Shown piece after piece: positions 36,703 through 47,112 of a DNA stretch of 64,000 nt. Under the pieces are notes generated by a model, which was not told the DNA's origin, made no database searches, and saw nothing but the letters and a program-made list of their open reading frames with translations. The stretch's first letter is position 1; every line of letters begins with the position of its first letter. Both the position numbers and the translations under genes were made by a program. This stretch comes from JAGWRA01 sp963711505 (GTDB lineage Bacteria > Acidobacteriota > Vicinamibacteria > Vicinamibacterales > CAVVIG01): the NCBI GenBank assembly GCA_963711505.1, contig CAVQEJ010000003.1, forward strand, positions 2,170,001 to 2,234,000, given 5' to 3'.

Positions 36703-38820
36703 TTACGGCCGTGCCGCGCCGGCCCGGCTCGCGTCCGACTGGATCGTGAACTGCACCTGCCGGTCGACGCTCGGCATCTTGCCCAGCTCCGAGCGCGCCT
36801 GCACCTCGAGCACGTAGAGGCCCGGTGAGAACCCCTTGAGGGGCACGCGGGCGCTGTAGCCGAACCCGCCGCGCTTGCCGCCGAACTCGGCCGTCGACCG
36901 GGCGTCGGAGCTCTTGAAGACGACCGTGCCGGTGTCGGTGCGGACCGTCGTGGTGATGTCGACCGTATGCGTCGCCTTCGTGTCGTTGTCGTAGATCTCG
37001 GCGAACAGCGCGAGCGTATCACCCACCGGGAAGGCGCGCGCGGCCGACGGCGGCGCCGGCATGACCGGCGGCTTCAGGAACGAGTCGGGCCGGGCGGTCG
37101 GCATCCGCGACGCCGAGGCCGACGTCAGGGCGATGCCGCTCATCGAGAGCAGCGGCTTGTAGAAGTCGGGCACCTCGAGGTCGTAGCGGACCAATCCGAC
37201 GGCGCCGTTGCCGTTCTCGCGCGCGGCCAGCCGGACCTGGTACCGCCCCGGCGGCAGGTCCATGCGGTTCAGCAGCCGGATGCCGGTCTGCTGCACGCGT
37301 TCCCGCGTCTCGGGCTTCAGCGACAGGTTGATGACGTCGCGGTTCCCGGCCTGTACCTTCCCCTTCGCGTCGATCGCCTGGTAGGCCACTTCCACCGAGT
37401 CGTCGTACCGCCCCTTCTGGTCGCCGAAGTCCAGGTCGCGCCCGCTCGCCTCGACGCCGAGCAGCACCGACGCCTTGTCCTTGGTCCCCTTGAACGGCGC
37501 GGCGAAGACGTGCAGCGTGAGGCCGGTCACCGGCAGCGGGCTGTTCAGCGCGGCGCGCACCGGCTCGGAGACGGCCTTCGGTCCGGGCGCCTCGACCGAG
37601 GTCGCCTTCCCCTTCGGCGCCAGGTAGCTGTTGCGCGCCCGCACGGTGAGGCCGGGCCGGTCGACCAGCACCTTCAGCTTGCGGAGCTTGCCGTCGCGGG
37701 CCTCGTTGGCGGGATGGTACCCGAGCACGTAGTACGAGCTGTTGTCGGCGACGATCCGCCTGAACGCCGAGCCGAAGTCGTTCTGGTTGAGCACGGCGAA
37801 GCCGCCGGTCTCGTCGGCGAGGATGCGCAGGCTGTCCTCCGACGTCCGCGTCTCGTCCATCATCGTGCCGTGGCCGAGCGTGATGTCGCTCGACGGCAGG
37901 TTGCTGATGTCGATGTCATCGCCGCCCCCGGCCGCCAGCCCCCGCGGGTCGATGCTGTAGATGTTCACGTCCGCGCGGCTCGCCGCCGAGATGAGCTGCC
38001 GCACGTCGTCGAGCACGCTCGAGACGAAGCCGTCACCGAAGACGGTATTGATGTCGTAGTCGAGCCCTTCGCTCACGAACAGCAGCGCCTTGCGCCGGCC
38101 GTGAATCTGGTCCATCCACCGGACGACCTTGAGCAGCGTCTCGGCCGTCATCCGGGCGTTGTAGCTCCGGACGTCCTCCCCGCTCAGCATCGTCGGGTCC
38201 GACGGCTCGGCGAGCCCGGCCAGGTTGTCCGCGTCGGCCATGGCCGACATCGCGCGCGAGGTGGCCGACTGCCCGGTGAACTTGTCGACCGAGGCCAGCA
38301 GCAGCTGCTTGTTGCTCGTGAAGTCCTGGCTGTCGGCGGCGGCCCCGCCGATCTGCAGGATCGCCATCACGTCGTTCGCCCCGAAATCGTCCTTGATGAA
38401 CCGGGTCGCCACCTCGCGCACCCGGCCGGCCCGCTCGGGCTTCGTGTGCAGTTCGTCGAGCACCAGCACGTAGATCCGGCCGTTGAACGGCCGGGCGTTC
38501 GACTGCACGTCGGGCTCAATCGGGCCGGTCGCGAACAGCGGCTGCTCGGCCGTCTCGATCGGGATGTCGACGTGCGAGAAGGTGGAGATCGTCTGCGGCT
38601 TGCCGTCCTCGAGGACGGTGAAATCCTTCTTCGTGAAATCCCGCACGAAGTGTCCCTGCGCGTCGGTGACGACGGCGTCGACTTCCACGTAGTTCACTTC
38701 GAGCTTGAAGGTCGGAGTCTCGGGCGGCGTGGAACCGGCCGGCGGCTGCTGGCCGGCCAGCAGCACGGGAGTGACGAGCGCCGCCACGACGAGGGCGACC
38801 CGGGAACAGGTCTTCAGCAT
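36703..38820 (-). CDS. VWFA-related Acidobacterial-domain protein
   Basis: 705 residues from the ATG at 38820. A signal peptide (MLKTCSRVALVVAALVTPV) is followed by the family's N-terminal beta domain (DAVVTDAQGHFVRDFTKKDF, VLEDGKPQTISTFSHVD) and a von Willebrand A domain (IYVLVLDELHTKPERAG, RRKALLFVSEGLDYD, VNIYSIDPRG). A long beta-rich C-terminal half with FPVGDTLALFAEIYDN and FSPGLYVLEVQARSELG completes it. The usual MIDAS DxSxS is replaced by DELHT. This secreted family is strongly expanded in Acidobacteria; its function is not known. A TATAAT box (38945-38940, minus) leads it. Confidence 0.9.
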   Translation of the reverse strand: MLKTCSRVALVVAALVTPVLLAGQQPPAGSTPPETPTFKLEVNYVEVDAVVTDAQGHFVRDFTKKDFTVLEDGKPQTISTFSHVDIPIETAEQPLFATGPIEPDVQSNARPFNGRIYVLVLDELHTKPERAGRVREVATRFIKDDFGANDVMAILQIGGAAADSQDFTSNKQLLLASVDKFTGQSATSRAMSAMADADNLAGLAEPSDPTMLSGEDVRSYNARMTAETLLKVVRWMDQIHGRRKALLFVSEGLDYDINTVFGDGFVSSVLDDVRQLISAASRADVNIYSIDPRGLAAGGGDDIDISNLPSSDITLGHGTMMDETRTSEDSLRILADETGGFAVLNQNDFGSAFRRIVADNSSYYVLGYHPANEARDGKLRKLKVLVDRPGLTVRARNSYLAPKGKATSVEAPGPKAVSEPVRAALNSPLPVTGLTLHVFAAPFKGTKDKASVLLGVEASGRDLDFGDQKGRYDDSVEVAYQAIDAKGKVQAGNRDVINLSLKPETRERVQQTGIRLLNRMDLPPGRYQVRLAARENGNGAVGLVRYDLEVPDFYKPLLSMSGIALTSASASRMPTARPDSFLKPPVMPAPPSAARAFPVGDTLALFAEIYDNDTKATHTVDITTTVRTDTGTVVFKSSDARSTAEFGGKRGGFGYSARVPLKGFSPGLYVLEVQARSELGKMPSVDRQVQFTIQSDASRAGAARP

Positions 38821-38939
38821 GCGTTTTCTACCTACGGGACAATGCACGGGTCCGGGACCCGCGAGGCGCCGGCAGGCCGGCGGGACCGGCGGGGCGAACG
38901 CCGGCAGAATGCCGCCAGACAGACACGGGAGTCTAGTCG

Positions 38940-38999
38940 ATTATAGCCGCGGACGGCGCGGGATTACCTCTGCCGGGGCCCCGGAATCTCACGTATACT
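38940..38999. promoter_or_regulatory. Divergent promoter boxes for the VWA and M24 peptidase genes
   Basis: On the minus strand TATAAT (38945-38940) serves the VWA gene. On the plus strand TATACT (38994-38999) sits 7 bases before the M24 ATG at 39007, so that transcript would begin at or next to its start codon. Neither has a strong -35. Confidence 0.5.
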
Positions 39000-39006
39000 G
39001 ATCCGG

Positions 39007-40194
39007 ATGGCACTCGACATAGCCGCCGTCCAGTCCGCCTTGCGGGCGGACGGGTTCGACGGCTGGCTGCTCTACGATTTTCACGGCTCCAATCCGATCG
39101 CCACACGTCTCGCGGGTCTTGCCGGGGGCAACGGCCGGCACATGGCCACGCGCCGGTGGTACTACCTGATCCCGGCCGAGGGCACCCCTCGTGGCCTGGT
39201 GCATGCGATCGAGCGGCACAACCTGGATGAGCTGCCCGGGCCGAAGGACCTCTATGCCGGCCGCGAACAGCTCACCGACGGCCTGCGCCGGCTGACGGCC
39301 GGGCTGCACCGCGTCGCCATGGAGTACTCGCCCGGCGGCGCCATTCCGTACGTGTCGCGGATCGACGCCGGCACGATCGAGGCGATCCGCGCGCTCGGCC
39401 TCGACATCGCGTCGTCCGGGGATCTGGTGCAGCGGTTCGAGGCGGTCTGGGACGAGGCCGCGCTCGCGTCGCACCACGCCGCCGCCAGGAGTATCTATCG
39501 CGTGAAGGATCGGGCCTTCGAGGCGATCGCCGATCGGCTGGCGCACGGGCACACGGTCACCGAGTACGAGATCCAGCAGCTGATGGTCGGCTGGTTCGCC
39601 GAGGAGGGGCTGGTGAGCGACTCGCCGCCCAACGTCTCGGCGCAGCAGAACGCCGGCAACCCGCATTACCTGCCGGGCCCGCAGGGGTCGCGGACGATCG
39701 GCCGCAACGAGCTGGTGCTGATCGACCTCTGGGGCAAGCTCGGCGCACCGGGCTCGGTCTACGCCGACATCACGTGGGTCGCCTTCACCGGCGCCACGCC
39801 GCCGGCCGACCAGCAGCGGGCGTTCGCCGCCGTGTGCGAGGCGCGCGATGCGGCGCTCGACCTGATCCAGCAGGGCGCCCGTGCCGGGCGCGTGCTGCAC
39901 GGCTGGGAGGCCGACCGGGCGGCGCGGACGGTGCTGGAGCGGGCCGGGTACGCCGATCAGCTGCTGCACCGGACCGGGCACAGCCTCGGCACCGAGGTGC
40001 ACGGCAACGGCGCGAACCTGGACGACTACGAGACGCACGACGACCGGCGGCTGCTGCCGGGCACGGGGTTCACCATCGAGCCGGGCGTCTATTTCGACAC
40101 CTTCGGCGTCCGGACGGAAATCAACGTGGTCATGGGTGAGCGCGACGCGACCGTGACCGGACCGGTACAGACGGCGCTGGTGGCGCTGGACTGA
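39007..40194 (+). CDS. M24 family Xaa-Pro aminopeptidase/dipeptidase
   Basis: 395 residues. An N-terminal creatinase-like domain (about 1-150) precedes the pita-bread metallopeptidase domain. The five metal ligands are visible: Asp in LIDLWGKL, Asp in YADITWVAF, His in LHRTGHSLG, Glu in FTIEPGVYF and Glu in RTEINVVMG. It removes N-terminal residues next to proline using two metal ions. The short spacing from the -10 box to the ATG, with no Shine-Dalgarno sequence, suggests leaderless translation. It stands alone before the Deg protease. Confidence 0.9.
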   Translation: MALDIAAVQSALRADGFDGWLLYDFHGSNPIATRLAGLAGGNGRHMATRRWYYLIPAEGTPRGLVHAIERHNLDELPGPKDLYAGREQLTDGLRRLTAGLHRVAMEYSPGGAIPYVSRIDAGTIEAIRALGLDIASSGDLVQRFEAVWDEAALASHHAAARSIYRVKDRAFEAIADRLAHGHTVTEYEIQQLMVGWFAEEGLVSDSPPNVSAQQNAGNPHYLPGPQGSRTIGRNELVLIDLWGKLGAPGSVYADITWVAFTGATPPADQQRAFAAVCEARDAALDLIQQGARAGRVLHGWEADRAARTVLERAGYADQLLHRTGHSLGTEVHGNGANLDDYETHDDRRLLPGTGFTIEPGVYFDTFGVRTEINVVMGERDATVTGPVQTALVALD

Positions 40195-40275
40195 CGCGTC
40201 GCACAGGGGAACCGGCTTCGTGCCGATGGCGCAGCGGGCCGGCTGCCGGGACTACTTCGGTTCGAGGAGAGTGAG

Positions 40276-41803
40276 ATGTCAACCCGCAAGATCACGGTCT
40301 TCTACGCGTTTCTGATCGCGGTGGCTTCGCTGGCCGTCGGCATGGTCATCGCCTCGCGCCTGGACCTCTCGCCCGTCTCGACGGCGGCCACGCTGCCGGT
40401 GCCGACGATCAACTCCGCCCCGATCACCGGTCCGCTCTCGGCCGACACCTTCCGGAACATCGCGGCGACGGCGACGCCGATGGTCGTGAACATCCGGACC
40501 GAGTCGAAGCCCAAGGGCCAGGACCTGAGCAACTTCTTCGGCGGCAGCGGCGAGCGGCGGCGGGGACGACCTGCTCCACCGCTTCTTCGGCCAGCCGGGC
40601 GGCAGCCCGCATGAGCGGGTCGCGGTGGCGACCGGCACGGGCTTCATCATCAGCGCGGACGGCCACATCCTCACCAACAACCACGTCGTCGAGGGCGCGA
40701 CGAAGATCACCGTCGGCCTCTACGGCGACGACGACCAGACCTACGACGCGAAGATCGTCGGCCGCGACTCGCTGACCGACAGCGCGCTCATCGTGCTGAC
40801 CGAGAAGCCGGACCGCACCCTGCCGGTCGCGAAGTTCGGCGATTCGAGCCAGATGGCGCCCGGCGACTGGGTGATGGCGATCGGCAACCCGTTCAACTTC
40901 ACCGACTCGGTGAGCGTCGGCGTCATCAGCGCGACCAAGCGGCCGTTCGAGACGGCGGACCAGCGCTACCAGGACGTGCTGCAGACCGACGCGGCCATCA
41001 ACCCGGGCAACTCGGGCGGGCCGCTGCTGAACCTGCGCGGCGAGGTCATCGGCATCAACACGGCGATCATCAGCAACGACCGGACCTCGGGCAACCTCGG
41101 CATCGGCTTCGCGATCCCGATCAACACCGTCCGCAACCTGCTGCCGCAGCTCGAGACGGGCAAGGTCGTGCGGGGCAAGATCGGCGTGCAGGTGATGGCC
41201 GTCACCCGCGACGCCGTGCAGGCGCTCGGCCTGAAGAAGCGGCAGGGCGCCCTGGTGTCGACCGTCACCCCGGGCGGCGCGGCCGCCAAGGGCGGCGTGA
41301 AGCCGGGCGACGTCATCATCGACTTCAACGGCCGGCCGGTGGCCGACCGCGACGCGCTCGTGGCAATGGTCGTCGCCACCAAGCCGGGCACCACGGTGCC
41401 GGTGAAGGTCGTGCGCAACAGCCGCGAGGAGACGCTGAACGTGACGGTCGACGCGCTCGATCTCGAGGCCGAGGCGACGCAGACCCAGCCCAAGGAGCCC
41501 GACAACGCCGGCGAGACGAGCGGCGGCTTCGGCATCACGCTCAACAACCTGACCCCCGACGTCTCGCGCCGGCTCCGCCTCCCGCAGAGCCTCAACGGCG
41601 TCATCGTCACCGACGTCGACCCGAACGGGCCGTCGGGCGGCCTGCTCACCCAGTTCGACGTGATCAGCGAGATCAACCACAAGCCGGTGACGAGCGCCGC
41701 GGAGGCCAGCCGCGAGCTGCGCCAGATTCCGTCGGGCGACGTCGCGCTGCTCCTCATCTACCGGAACGGCCAGCAGGTGTTCCTGACCGTCAAGAAGCAG
41801 TAG
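40276..41803 (+). CDS. Deg/HtrA family periplasmic serine protease with two PDZ domains (frame break)
   Basis: About 508 residues. The N-terminal membrane segment (ITVFYAFLIAVASLAVGMVI) may be an uncleaved anchor. After an extra base near 40560 in a Gly-rich linker, the protease domain shows the full triad: His in TNNHVVEG, Asp in LTDSALIVL and Ser in GNSGGPLLN. Two PDZ domains follow (GALVSTVTPGGAAAKGGVKP; GVIVTDVDPNGPSGG). It degrades or refolds damaged envelope proteins. A terminator follows directly. The inactive relative at 12070 gives a useful comparison. Confidence 0.93.
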
Positions 41804-41830
41804 CCCCGGCCGCCGGTCGTGCTTGACGCG

Positions 41831-41871
41831 AACGCCCGCGTGTCCCGACAATCGGGGCCCGCGGGCGTTTT
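41831..41871 (+). terminator. Rho-independent terminator after the Deg protease gene
   Basis: AACGCCCGCG (41831-41840) pairs with CGCGGGCGTT (41860-41869), with an inner TCCCGA/TCGGGG stem, followed by TTTT. A TTGACG (41823) and GACAAT (41847), 18 bases apart, also give a possible promoter within it for the next operon. Confidence 0.75.
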
Positions 41872-41981
41872 CGCGTTCGCGGGCCGTCCGGTGGCATCGT
41901 GGCGCGTTGCACCTGCCACGCGCGCACGTGAAACGATGCGATGCACCTGTCAGCCTCGGCGTGAAACGATGGGGACCATCC

Positions 41982-42530
41982 ATGCTCGAGCGAGAGATCA
42001 AGCTGACGTTCGGGAGCGCCGCCGAGGCCCGCACCGCCATCCTGGCCGCCGGGGCGATTCCGCTGCACGCCCGCCGGCTCCAGGAGGACTGCCTGTTCGA
42101 CACGGCCGACGAGCGGCTGCGCCGCGAGCGTTCCGTGCTGCGGGTCCGCGTCGAGTCGGGCCGCAGCCTGCTCACCTTCAAGGGGCCGGTGCAGCCTTCC
42201 GCGATGAAGGTGCGCGAGGAGCTCGAGACGGTCATCGGCGACGGCGAGGTGATGGTCCAGCTCCTCGAGCGGCTCGGTTTCCACGTCTGGTTCCGCTACC
42301 AGAAGTATCGCGAGGAGTTCTCGCACGAGGGGGTCGTCATCGCCGTCGACGAGACGCCCGTGGGGGTCTTCGTCGAGGTCGAGGGCGACGAAGCCGGCAT
42401 CACGGCGATGGCCGGCGCGCTCGGGCGCACCGTCGACGACTACGTCGTCGATTCCTACCGGACGCTCTACGTGCGGCACTGCCACGCGCGCGGCGTGGAG
42501 CCGTCCGACATGGTGTTCGACGAAGCATGA
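41982..42530 (+). CDS. CYTH domain protein (class IV adenylate cyclase-like / triphosphatase-like)
   Basis: 182 residues. The CYTH signature EREIKLTF opens the chain, and alternating acidic and basic strands follow (ERSVLRVRVESGRSLLTFKG, VREELETVIGDGE, FRYQKYREEF, VIAVDETPVGVFVEVEGDE) as in the tunnel fold that binds triphosphate and metal. It could be a triphosphatase or a cyclase; the sequence does not decide. Its stop overlaps the start of the next gene (ATGA). Two CGTGAAACGATG direct repeats (41926 and 41960) precede it. Confidence 0.87.
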   Translation: MLEREIKLTFGSAAEARTAILAAGAIPLHARRLQEDCLFDTADERLRRERSVLRVRVESGRSLLTFKGPVQPSAMKVREELETVIGDGEVMVQLLERLGFHVWFRYQKYREEFSHEGVVIAVDETPVGVFVEVEGDEAGITAMAGALGRTVDDYVVDSYRTLYVRHCHARGVEPSDMVFDEA

Positions 42531-43546
42531 CGGCGACCGGGACCCGCGCCGGCGTGCCGCGCCACGGCATGGTGCTGACCGCCGGCCTCGGCACCCGCCT
42601 GCGGCCGCTGTCCGACGACCGGGCGAAGCCGGCCATGCCGGTCTGCGGCGAGCCGCTCGTGCGGCGCATCCTGCGCTGGCTCGCCGCGGCGGGCGTCACC
42701 AATCTCGTGCTCAACCTGCACCATCGGCCGGAGACGGTCGCGGCTGCGGTCGGTGACGGCCGCGACCTGGGCGTCCGCGTGCGCTATTCGTGGGAACAGC
42801 CGGCCGTGCTCGGCAGCGCCGGCGGGCCGCGGCTGGCGCTCCCCCTGATCGACGGCGATCCCTTCGTGCTCGTCAACGGCGACACGCTCACCGACGTCGA
42901 CCTCGGCGCCATGAGCGCCGCGCATCGCGCGTCCGGCGCCCTGGTGACGATGGCGGTCGTGCCCCATCCCAATCCGTCGCGCTACGGCGGTGTGCTCGTC
43001 GAGCCGGACGGCCACGTGCGGGGCTTCACCGGCCCCGATCCCTCGGCCGGCGCCCGGCACTTCGTCGGCGTTCAGATTGTCGCGGCAGAGGCGTTCGCGC
43101 GGCTGCCCGCCGGCGAGCCGGCCGAGACGGTGCGCGCGCTGTATCCGGCGCTGCTCGACGAGCGGCCGGGCAGCATCCGCGTGTTCGAATCGACGGCGAC
43201 GTTCCGCGACATCGGTACGCCGGCCGACTATCTGGCCGCGTCGCTGGCCGTCGCGGCCGCAGAAGACCTGGATGCGCTTCCGCCGGGACGGCGCACCGAG
43301 GTCGCGCCCGATGCGCACGTCGAGCGGACGATTCTCTGGGACGACGTCCGCGTCGGCGCCGGCGCCACGCTGATCGAGTGCATCGTCGGCGACGGCGTGA
43401 CCATTCCGGCGGGTGCGCGGTTCACGCGTGCCGCCATCGTCCGCGCGCGGCGGGCGCCGGCGGCGGGCGAACGTGTCGACGGTGGCCTGCTGGTGGCCGA
43501 CATCGGTCCTGCGGCGCGCACGGCGCCGCCCTCCGTGCGCACATGA
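42527..43546 (+). CDS. Sugar-1-phosphate nucleotidyltransferase (MurU / mannose-1-P guanylyltransferase-like)
   Basis: 339 residues. The nucleotidyltransferase signature GLGTRLRPLSDDRAKPAMPV is followed by the metal/nucleotide loop LVNGDTLTDVDL and FRDIGTPADYLAASLA. A C-terminal left-handed beta-helix part (VAPDAHVERTILWDDVRVG) is added, which Pseudomonas MurU lacks. The adjacent AmgK-like kinase suggests that it makes UDP-MurNAc or UDP-GlcNAc from recycled wall sugars. It is coupled at both ends by ATGA overlaps. Confidence 0.85.
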   Translation: MTATGTRAGVPRHGMVLTAGLGTRLRPLSDDRAKPAMPVCGEPLVRRILRWLAAAGVTNLVLNLHHRPETVAAAVGDGRDLGVRVRYSWEQPAVLGSAGGPRLALPLIDGDPFVLVNGDTLTDVDLGAMSAAHRASGALVTMAVVPHPNPSRYGGVLVEPDGHVRGFTGPDPSAGARHFVGVQIVAAEAFARLPAGEPAETVRALYPALLDERPGSIRVFESTATFRDIGTPADYLAASLAVAAAEDLDALPPGRRTEVAPDAHVERTILWDDVRVGAGATLIECIVGDGVTIPAGARFTRAAIVRARRAPAAGERVDGGLLVADIGPAARTAPPSVRT

Positions 43547-44574
43547 CGAACGGTTCATCTTCCACGCCTCCGGCGATCGATCCGCGCGTCGGCGTCTACC
43601 TGGCCCGGCGCGGCATGCCGGAGGCGCGCGTCACCCCGCTCACCGGTGACGCCTCGACGCGCCGCTACCTGCGCATCGAGCCGGCGGGCGGACCGGCGTC
43701 GGTCCTCGCGCTCTATCCGGAGCCGTTCAGCGCCGACGCGCTCCCCTTCCTGAACGTGGCACGGCTGTTCGACCGGCTGGGCCTGCCGATTCCCGCCGTG
43801 CTCGACACAGCCGGCGATCTCGGCATCGTCGCGCTGGAGGATCTCGGCGACGTCACGCTGCAGGCCCATCTCGCGCGCCTCGGCCCCGGCGAGGCCATCG
43901 GCTGGTACGAACGGGCGGTCGACCTGATCGGCGTGCTGCAGCAGGGCGGCGCGGCGCACGCCTCGCCGGCCTTCCTGCCGTACGGCCTCGCGTTCGACGT
44001 CGAGAAGCTCACGTGGGAGCTCGATTTCTTCGTGCGGCACTTCCTCGAGGCGCACCGCGGCGCGTCGCTCGACACCGCCGAGCGGCAGGCGCTCGACGAG
44101 GAGTGGCACGCGCTCGCCGCCGCGCTCGCCGCCGAGCCGCGCGTCGTCTGCCATCGCGACTACCACAGCCGGAACCTGATGGTGCACGACGGCCGGCTCG
44201 TCGTGATCGACTTCCAGGACGCGCGCATGGGCCCCGACACCTACGATCTGGTGTCGCTGCTGCGCGATTCCTACGTCCGGCTGCCGGAGGCGGACGTGGA
44301 CCGGCTGATCGCCCGCTTCCTCGCCGGGCCGGACCGCCCCCCGGTGGACGCCGGCGGCTTCCGGGCGCGGTTCGATCTGATGGCGATGCAGCGTAACCTG
44401 AAGGCCCTGGGGACCTTCGGCTACCAGGTTGCCGTGGCCGGGCGGCCGCAGTACGCCGAGTCGATCCCCCTGACGCTCGCCTACGTCCGCGAGAACCTCG
44501 GCCGGTCCTCCCGGTCGGGGCGGTTCGCCCGCCTGCACGGCCTGCTGGCGCGCCACCTGCCCGAATTGCGCTGA
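43543..44574 (+). CDS. Cell-wall amino sugar kinase (AmgK-like phosphotransferase)
   Basis: 343 residues of the aminoglycoside-phosphotransferase fold. GDASTRRYLRIE is the AmgK-type nucleotide loop, VCHRDYHSRNLMV the catalytic loop and VIDFQDARMGPDTYDL the metal-binding segment. AmgK phosphorylates N-acetylmuramate or GlcNAc at C1 in wall recycling. Its gene overlaps that of the MurU-like enzyme, the classic AmgK-MurU pair, and the CYTH gene completes the unit. Confidence 0.87.
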   Translation: MTNGSSSTPPAIDPRVGVYLARRGMPEARVTPLTGDASTRRYLRIEPAGGPASVLALYPEPFSADALPFLNVARLFDRLGLPIPAVLDTAGDLGIVALEDLGDVTLQAHLARLGPGEAIGWYERAVDLIGVLQQGGAAHASPAFLPYGLAFDVEKLTWELDFFVRHFLEAHRGASLDTAERQALDEEWHALAAALAAEPRVVCHRDYHSRNLMVHDGRLVVIDFQDARMGPDTYDLVSLLRDSYVRLPEADVDRLIARFLAGPDRPPVDAGGFRARFDLMAMQRNLKALGTFGYQVAVAGRPQYAESIPLTLAYVRENLGRSSRSGRFARLHGLLARHLPELR

Positions 44575-44630
44575 ACCGGCCCTCCGCGCGGCGGGCGGGC
44601 CGGCGGGTGACGCCCGCGCGCGATTGCAGG

Positions 44631-44636
44631 TACAAT
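44631..44636 (+). promoter_or_regulatory. Possible -10 box of the TIM-barrel gene
   Basis: TACAAT 36 bases before the TTG start. No -35 at a normal distance is clear. Confidence 0.35.
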
Positions 44637-44671
44637 TCCCTGTTTCGTCCGTCTGACAAGCTGGTGATCTG

Positions 44672-45518
44672 TTGACCACGCCACGATTCGGGGTTTCGAC
44701 GCACCTCTACCACCATCAGCGCCTCAGTCGCGATCACCTGGTCGAAATCGCGGCGCACGGGTTCGAAGCGATCGAGCTCTTCGCCATGCCGACGCATTTC
44801 GACTATCACAACCCGACGGCGATCGCGGACCTGCAGGAATGGCTGGCCGATGCCCGGCTCGACCTGCATTCGATCCACGCGCCGATCGTGGAGCGGCTGA
44901 CCGGCACGCGCTGGGGGCGGTCCTGGTCGAACGCCTCGAGCGACGAGGCCGGGCGGCAGGAGGCGATGCGGGAGGCCGAAGCGGCGCTCGCGGTCGCGCG
45001 CCGTATTCCGACGAGCTACTTCGTCGTGCACCTCGGCCGGCCGGCCGCCGAGGCGCCCGATGGCGACAACAGCCGGGCGGCGGCGATCCGGAGCCTGCGG
45101 GAACTGCACCCGCTCGCCGGCCCGCTCGACGTCCAGCTGGCGCTCGGAGATCATCCCGAACGAGCTCTCGCGTCCCGAAGCGCTGGTGCAGCTGCTGGAG
45201 GACGAACTCGACATGCCCGACGCCGGTGTCTGCTTCGACTTCGGCCACGCGCACCTGGGCGGCGACATCATCGACGCGGTGGAGACGACGTCGGGGCACC
45301 TGGTGACGACGCACGTGCACGACAACGGCGGCCGCCACGACGATCATCTCGTGCCGTTCGAGGGGACGATCGACTGGGAAGCGACGCTGACGGCGGTGCA
45401 GAAGGTCGGCTACGACGGCATGTACGTGCTGGAGCTGGCCAACCGGAGCACGCCGCGTGAGACGCTGGAGCGGGCCCAGCGCGCCCGCGCCCGCTTCGAG
45501 AAGATACTCGGGGCCTGA
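44672..45518 (+). CDS. Sugar phosphate isomerase/epimerase-type TIM-barrel protein (frame break)
   Basis: About 281 residues from a TTG start. AP-endonuclease-2-like TIM barrel: RFGVSTHLYHHQRLSRDHLV, DLHSIHAPIVERLTG, SYFVVHLGRP, then, after one extra G near 45150, LEIIPNELSRPEAL, GVCFDFGHAHLGGD, VTTHVHDNGGRHDDHLVPFE and GMYVLELANRSTP. His/Glu/Asp positions suit a divalent metal site. Substrate unknown. No ribosome site is clear, so the start is uncertain. Confidence 0.8.
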
Positions 45519-45524
45519 CGAGCG

Positions 45525-45640
45525 CGTCAGTTTTGAGTTTTGAGCTGTTGAGTCCTGAGTTTTGAGTTCTGAGTCCTCAGTCCTGAGTGGGGCTCCTGCT
45601 CATCACTCAAGACTCACAACTCGACTGACTTCAGAAACTC
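45525..45640 (+). repeat. Degenerate tandem repeat of GAGTTTTGAGT-like units
   Basis: About six imperfect copies of a 10-11 base unit (GAGTTTTGAG, GAGTCCTGAG and variants), then their near-complement (CACTCAAGACTCACAACTC). The stretch is markedly less GC-rich than its surroundings and lies directly before asnS, whose ribosome site it must include. Confidence 0.6.
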
Positions 45641-45656
45641 CCGGCGATGCACAGAC

Positions 45657-46952
<1,296 letters not shown>

Positions 46953-46972
46953 CGATGAAAGGTCTGCAGGCG

Positions 46973-47104
46973 GTAGGCGATGGGCTCCAGGCGGTAGGGA
47001 CGAGCGCGTCGCGCTGAGGAATCTGAACGATGCTCGGCGCTCGCACTCGAGCGCCGAGCTCAGCCCTATCGCCTATCGCCTATCGCCTAAAGCCCATCGC
47101 CTAC
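46973..47104. repeat. Nested inverted repeats between asnS and rimO, with GATAGGC-type tandem units
   Basis: The outer arms GTAGGCGATGGGCT (46973-46986) and AGCCCATCGCCTAC (47091-47104) are perfect complements. Inside lies a 12-bp hairpin GCTCGGCGCTCG/CGAGCGCCGAGC (47032-47043, 47048-47059) with loop CACT. TATCGCC units are repeated in the right half. It probably ends asnS transcription and may affect rimO start access. Confidence 0.65.
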
Positions 47105-47112
47105 AAGAATTC

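Noticed and set aside
36967..38946. Long plus-strand frame opposite the VWA gene
   Set aside because: It is antisense to a well-supported gene and has the Arg/His/Val-rich composition of a shadow.
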